From UBA10649 sp964597445 (lineage in GTDB: Bacteria; Actinomycetota; Actinomycetes; S36-B12), in the NCBI GenBank assembly GCA_964597445.1, contig CAZQXO010000007.1, positions 1-64,000 on the forward strand: DNA of 64,000 nucleotides, in the 5' to 3' direction. The position numbers and the translations under genes are program-made. A model generated the notes under the pieces. That model worked only from the letters and a program-made list of their open reading frames with translations, made no database searches and had not been told where the DNA came from. Of the stretch, positions 61,092-64,000 are shown in pieces. Every line of letters begins with the position of its first letter. Within the stretch, counting starts at the first letter, position 1.

Positions 61092-61859
61092 GTGACGGTA
61101 GCGGGACTGCTGGTCGTCCGGGACGGTGACGCTCTCCGGCTCACCTTCGACAAGCCGGATCGGCTCAACGCGCTGACCGCCGAGATCATCCATGCCGCGG
61201 CGGACGCCGTGGACGCGGCCGCGGGTGACGGCACGAGAGTCATCGTCCTCACCGGCAGCGGGCGTGCGTTCAGCTCAGGTGCCGACGTGGGACCGGACGG
61301 GGCCGCACCGGGATTCGACACCCTCGATGCCGCCAATCGGTTCACCCTGGCCCTCACGACCTCCCCCCTCCCCGTCGTGGCCGCGGTCAACGGGATCGCT
61401 GCCGGGGTGGGCTGCTCCTTCGCCCTCGCGGCGGATCTCACCGTCGCCCGGGAGTCCGCCGCCTTCATGCTGGCCTTCACCAAGATCGGCCTGATGCCGG
61501 ACGGCGGTGCCTCGCTGCTCGTCCCGGCCGCCGTGGGCCGTGCCCGCGCTGCTCGGATGGCCCTGCTGGCCGAGAAGGTCAGTGCCACCCAGGCAGCGGA
61601 CTGGGGCCTGATCGCCGAGGTCGTCACGGACGACGCCTTCGAGGCCCGGATCGACCAGCTGGTCGCACAGTTGGCCGCGGGCGCGCCGCTGGCCTACGCG
61701 GCGACCAAGCGGGTCCTGCGGGCGGCGACCCTCGCCGACCTGCCCGCGATCCTCGACGCCGAGCGAGCCGGACAGGGGCCGCTGCTGGAGTCGGCCGACT
61801 TCGCCGAGGGCATCGCGGCCTTCCAGGAGAAGCGCCCGGCCCGATTCACGGGGGCCTGA
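61092..61859 (+). CDS. Enoyl-CoA hydratase/isomerase (crotonase) family protein
   Basis: A 255-residue crotonase-fold protein. LRLTFDKPDRLNALTAEIIH, oxyanion-hole strand GRAFSSGADVGP and VAAVNGIAAGVGCSFALAAD are present, with FTKIGLMPDGGASLLVPAAV. The catalytic Glu commonly found in the second segment is not obvious, so isomerase, hydratase or lyase activity cannot be assigned. GTG at 61092 with GAGGGGG 5 bases upstream; an in-frame GTG at 61056 falls in the -10 box and is rejected. It heads a plus-strand set of beta-oxidation-like genes. Confidence 0.9.
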   Translation: MTVAGLLVVRDGDALRLTFDKPDRLNALTAEIIHAAADAVDAAAGDGTRVIVLTGSGRAFSSGADVGPDGAAPGFDTLDAANRFTLALTTSPLPVVAAVNGIAAGVGCSFALAADLTVARESAAFMLAFTKIGLMPDGGASLLVPAAVGRARAARMALLAEKVSATQAADWGLIAEVVTDDAFEARIDQLVAQLAAGAPLAYAATKRVLRAATLADLPAILDAERAGQGPLLESADFAEGIAAFQEKRPARFTGA

Positions 61860-61959
61860 TCACGGTTCGGCCAAACCCGGGCGCATTCGAGGAAGTCCTA
61901 CTACCCTCGGCAGAACCGCTCGGCAGCGAGTCCGGGCACCCCACACGAAGGAGCACCAG

Positions 61960-62742
61960 ATGGGCCAGTTGGACGGCAGGGTTGCAGTCATCACGGCGAG
62001 CACCCGCAGCATCGGCCGCGGCATCGCCGAGGCCTTCCATGCCGAGGGCGCCAGTGTCGTCCTCAGCGGACGCAATGCCGAGAAGGGCCAGAAGGCTCTC
62101 GAGGAGATGGGCGGCGGCGACCGCCTCCACTTCATCGCAGCCGACGCGTCCAACCAGGCCTCCGTCGAGGCTCTCGTCGACGGCACCGTCGAGAAGTTCG
62201 GCCGGGTCGACATCATCGTGCCCAACGCGGGTGGCGTGGCCAACACGGCGCCCGTCGCCATGATGAGCGACGAGGAGTGGCAGTACGAGCTCAACTTCAA
62301 CCTCAATCAGACCTTCTGGATGTCCCGTCGCGCACTCAAGTACATGCTGCCCCAGCAGTTCGGCCGCATCATCGGCATGTCCTCGATGTACGGCAAGATC
62401 TCCACGATGGCCGTGCCCGGCTACATCGCCAACAAGCACGCCATCATCGGCCTCATGAAGGCGCTGGCCAAGGAGGTCGGCACCTCGGGCATCACGGCCA
62501 ACGCGGTCTGCCCCGGCTTCGTGCCCACCGACATGTTCTACGAGACCGGGCCGGCCACCGTCGAGGCCATGGGCCTCCCGGACCTCGATGCCCTGGCCGC
62601 TGTCATGTACTCCGTGACGTGCATCCAGCGCCCGAACACCGTCGAGGAGGTCGCGGCCGCCTGCGTGCTGCTCGCCTCGGATCTCGGTGGCGGCATCACC
62701 GGCACGACCATCAACATCGACGGTGGTGCCTCGCCCTACTAG
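61960..62742 (+). CDS. SDR family oxidoreductase
   Basis: A 260-residue classical SDR: cofactor motif AVITASTRSIGRGIAEAFHA (TASxxxIGxG form), NAG motif IIVPNAGGVANT, Ser in GMSSMYGKIS, Tyr-x3-Lys in GYIANKHAIIGLMK and C-terminus GGGITGTTINIDGGASPY. Resembles 3-oxoacyl-ACP/hydroxyacyl-CoA dehydrogenase-type enzymes. AAGGAG is 6 bases before the ATG. The 100-base gap after the hydratase gene holds no clear promoter. Confidence 0.93.
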   Translation: MGQLDGRVAVITASTRSIGRGIAEAFHAEGASVVLSGRNAEKGQKALEEMGGGDRLHFIAADASNQASVEALVDGTVEKFGRVDIIVPNAGGVANTAPVAMMSDEEWQYELNFNLNQTFWMSRRALKYMLPQQFGRIIGMSSMYGKISTMAVPGYIANKHAIIGLMKALAKEVGTSGITANAVCPGFVPTDMFYETGPATVEAMGLPDLDALAAVMYSVTCIQRPNTVEEVAAACVLLASDLGGGITGTTINIDGGASPY

Positions 62743-62787
62743 GTCGCCCCGGACGACCTGCGTCACCCCAGCACACACCGGAAAGGC

Positions 62788-63582
62788 ATGGCGTTGTCCC
62801 ATCTCGGAAACCTGGACCAGTGGTTCGACGGTCGCTCAGCGATCGTCACCGGCGGTGCAGGGGGGATGGGACGCGCCATCGCCCTCGCCTTCTCCGCCGC
62901 CGGCTCCCGCGTCGTCGTCAGTGACGTCGCGGAAGCCGGCGGTCAGGAGACGGTCGACATCATCCGTGCTGCGGGCGGTGAGGCGACCTTCATCCGGACC
63001 GATGTCGCCAGCAATGATGACGTCAAGGCCATGGTCGACCTGGCTGTCTCGACCTACGACGGCCTCGACTTCGCGGTCAACGCGGCTGCGATCGAGTTCG
63101 AGGTCGACTACCTCGCGGACCTCGCGGAGAGCGACTGGGACCGCATGATCGACGTCAACCTCAAGTCGATCTTCCTGTGCATGAAGCATGAGATCAACGC
63201 GATGCTCGCAACCGACCGCGAGGGCTCGGCCATCGTCAACATCGCCTCCACCAACTCCTACCGCCCGCAGCCGCACCAATCCGCCTACACGGCGAGCAAG
63301 TTCGGCGTGCTGGGCGTCACCAAGTCCGCAGCGGTCGACTACGCCCCCCGAGGCATCCGCATCAATGCCATTTGCCCGGGCTCCATCGACACCCCGATGC
63401 TGCGCGGAGCCATGGAGAAGCGTGGGCGTGACCCCCAGGAGGTCGCCAACCGCCTCTCCCTGATCGGGCGATTCGGCACGGTCGACGAGATCGCCGCCGC
63501 GGCCCTGTGGCTCTGCTCCGGCGCTGCCGGCTTCACCATGGGCCATGCCCTGGCGGTCGATGGCGGCTACCTGTCGCGATGA
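62788..63582 (+). CDS. SDR family oxidoreductase
   Basis: A 264-residue classical SDR: SAIVTGGAGGMGRAIALAFS, ISD-type Asp in VVVSDVAEAGGQ predicting NAD(H) preference, NAA motif FAVNAAAIEF, Ser in NIASTNSYRP, Tyr-x3-Lys in SAYTASKFGVLGVTK, and MGHALAVDGGYLSR at the end. It differs clearly from the SDR just upstream (the two share only family motifs), so it probably handles a different step. GGAAAGG precedes the ATG; it overlaps the next gene by 4 bases. Confidence 0.93.
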   Translation: MALSHLGNLDQWFDGRSAIVTGGAGGMGRAIALAFSAAGSRVVVSDVAEAGGQETVDIIRAAGGEATFIRTDVASNDDVKAMVDLAVSTYDGLDFAVNAAAIEFEVDYLADLAESDWDRMIDVNLKSIFLCMKHEINAMLATDREGSAIVNIASTNSYRPQPHQSAYTASKFGVLGVTKSAAVDYAPRGIRINAICPGSIDTPMLRGAMEKRGRDPQEVANRLSLIGRFGTVDEIAAAALWLCSGAAGFTMGHALAVDGGYLSR

Positions 63583-64000
63583 GCGACATCCTGTTCGACG
63601 TCGAGAACGGGGTCGGCTACATCACCCTCAATCGCCCTCAGGCGCGCAACTCCCTGACCACTCCCATGGTCACGGCCATCTCCGCCCACCTTGACGAGTG
63701 GGAGTCCGATCCGACGGTGCGACTGGCGCTCATCAGGGGTGCGGGGGCCCATGGACTCTGCGCCGGCGGGGACGTCAAGGGCATGTACGCGGGTGCCGTG
63801 GCCGGGGATGACTCGACGGTCGACTTCTTCCGGGCCGAGTACCGCATGAATGCGCGCATCCACCAGTTCTTCAAGCCCTACGTGGCCCTGATGGACGGCA
63901 TCGTCATGGGCGGCGGCATCGGTGTGAGCGCGCACGGCAGCGTGCGGATCGTCACCGAGCGCTCGGTGCTGGCCATGCCTGAGGTCACCATCGGCATCTG
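63579..64000 (+). CDS. Enoyl-CoA hydratase/3-hydroxyisobutyryl-CoA hydrolase-like protein, N-terminal part
   Basis: The gene runs off the window end; 140 residues are visible. It begins SDILFDVENGVGYITLNRPQ and ARNSLTTPMVTAIS, then GLCAGGDVKGMYAGAV, DFFRAEYRMNARIHQFFKPY, VALMDGIVMGGGIGVSAHGS and VRIVTERSVLAMPEVTIGI. The CAGGDVK, FFxxEYxxN and KPYVALMDGIVMGGGIG blocks are characteristic of 3-hydroxyisobutyryl-CoA hydrolase-type crotonases, which release a hydroxy acid from CoA. The ATG overlaps the SDR stop. It would provide a CoA-thioester hydrolysis step in the pathway. Confidence 0.88.
   Translation, partial: MSDILFDVENGVGYITLNRPQARNSLTTPMVTAISAHLDEWESDPTVRLALIRGAGAHGLCAGGDVKGMYAGAVAGDDSTVDFFRAEYRMNARIHQFFKPYVALMDGIVMGGGIGVSAHGSVRIVTERSVLAMPEVTIGI

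Overview
The window is GC-rich, gene-dense chromosomal DNA from an actinomycete-type bacterium (Actinomycetota). Support for this comes from mshB (mycothiol biosynthesis), DUF3117, DUF3817, DUF4245, DUF6542 and DUF6113 proteins, a DivIVA-like protein, a short-chain-type cis-prenyl transferase, a fused PIN-PhoH ATPase, the htrA-tatB-mrp order, and many GTG starts. Many genes have a TANNNT box 6-8 nt before the start codon and no ribosome-binding site, which is the actinobacterial leaderless-promoter pattern. I could not place the genus. I saw no rRNA, tRNA, insertion sequence, prophage or CRISPR array, and no gap between genes exceeds about 300 bases.

Region 1 (1-18 kb): a DUF3817 tail, then a minus-strand HTH/TOBE regulator-modA-modB-ung operon with no modC. 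After it come VOC and DUF2834 genes, NfeD and SPFH membrane-quality genes, an AlkD-like and YdeI-like pair, a DrrAB-type drug exporter, a small Cys/His protein, UPF0114, a large amidohydrolase, DUF3291 behind a possible leader peptide, a YyaL-like thioredoxin-domain protein, a cis-prenyl transferase, a Tat-exported Rieske-like protein with a secreted partner, PIN-PhoH, and a secreted transglycosylase-like protein behind a consensus CRP-type site.

Region 2 (18-52 kb): conserved core metabolism. It holds class I fumarase, an amylosucrase-type GH13 enzyme with a LacI/cre-type operator, glpX, exonuclease VII, ispH, ychF, typA, an S9 peptidase, mshB and a VanW protein. The lysine/diaminopimelate genes follow: fdxA, dapC, (gltA), dapD and dapE, the last two divergent from one shared -10 box. 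Next are a YceI gene under two dyad operators, a LOG-family protein, DivIVA-like, DUF3117, O-methyltransferase, htrA, tatB, mrp, DUF1003, a soluble MgtE-N/CBS protein, an EamA transporter, a secreted sensor-domain protein and a HAD hydrolase. The sigE-rseA pair usual next to htrA is absent.

Region 3 (52.8 kb to the end): an accessory, probably catabolic island. It encodes three VOC proteins, a PEP-utilizing-enzyme-like phosphotransferase half without an ATP-grasp domain, DUF3237, three SDR dehydrogenases, two ketosteroid-dehydrogenase-type flavoproteins, an NTF2/SnoaL-like protein, an enoyl-CoA hydratase and a truncated 3-hydroxyisobutyryl-CoA hydrolase-like gene. Together these suggest phosphoryl activation or tailoring, flavin and SDR redox steps, and CoA-dependent hydration and chain shortening of a cyclic or branched substrate. 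The substrate cannot be read from sequence. Two promoters in this island carry related sequence motifs, suggesting co-regulation.
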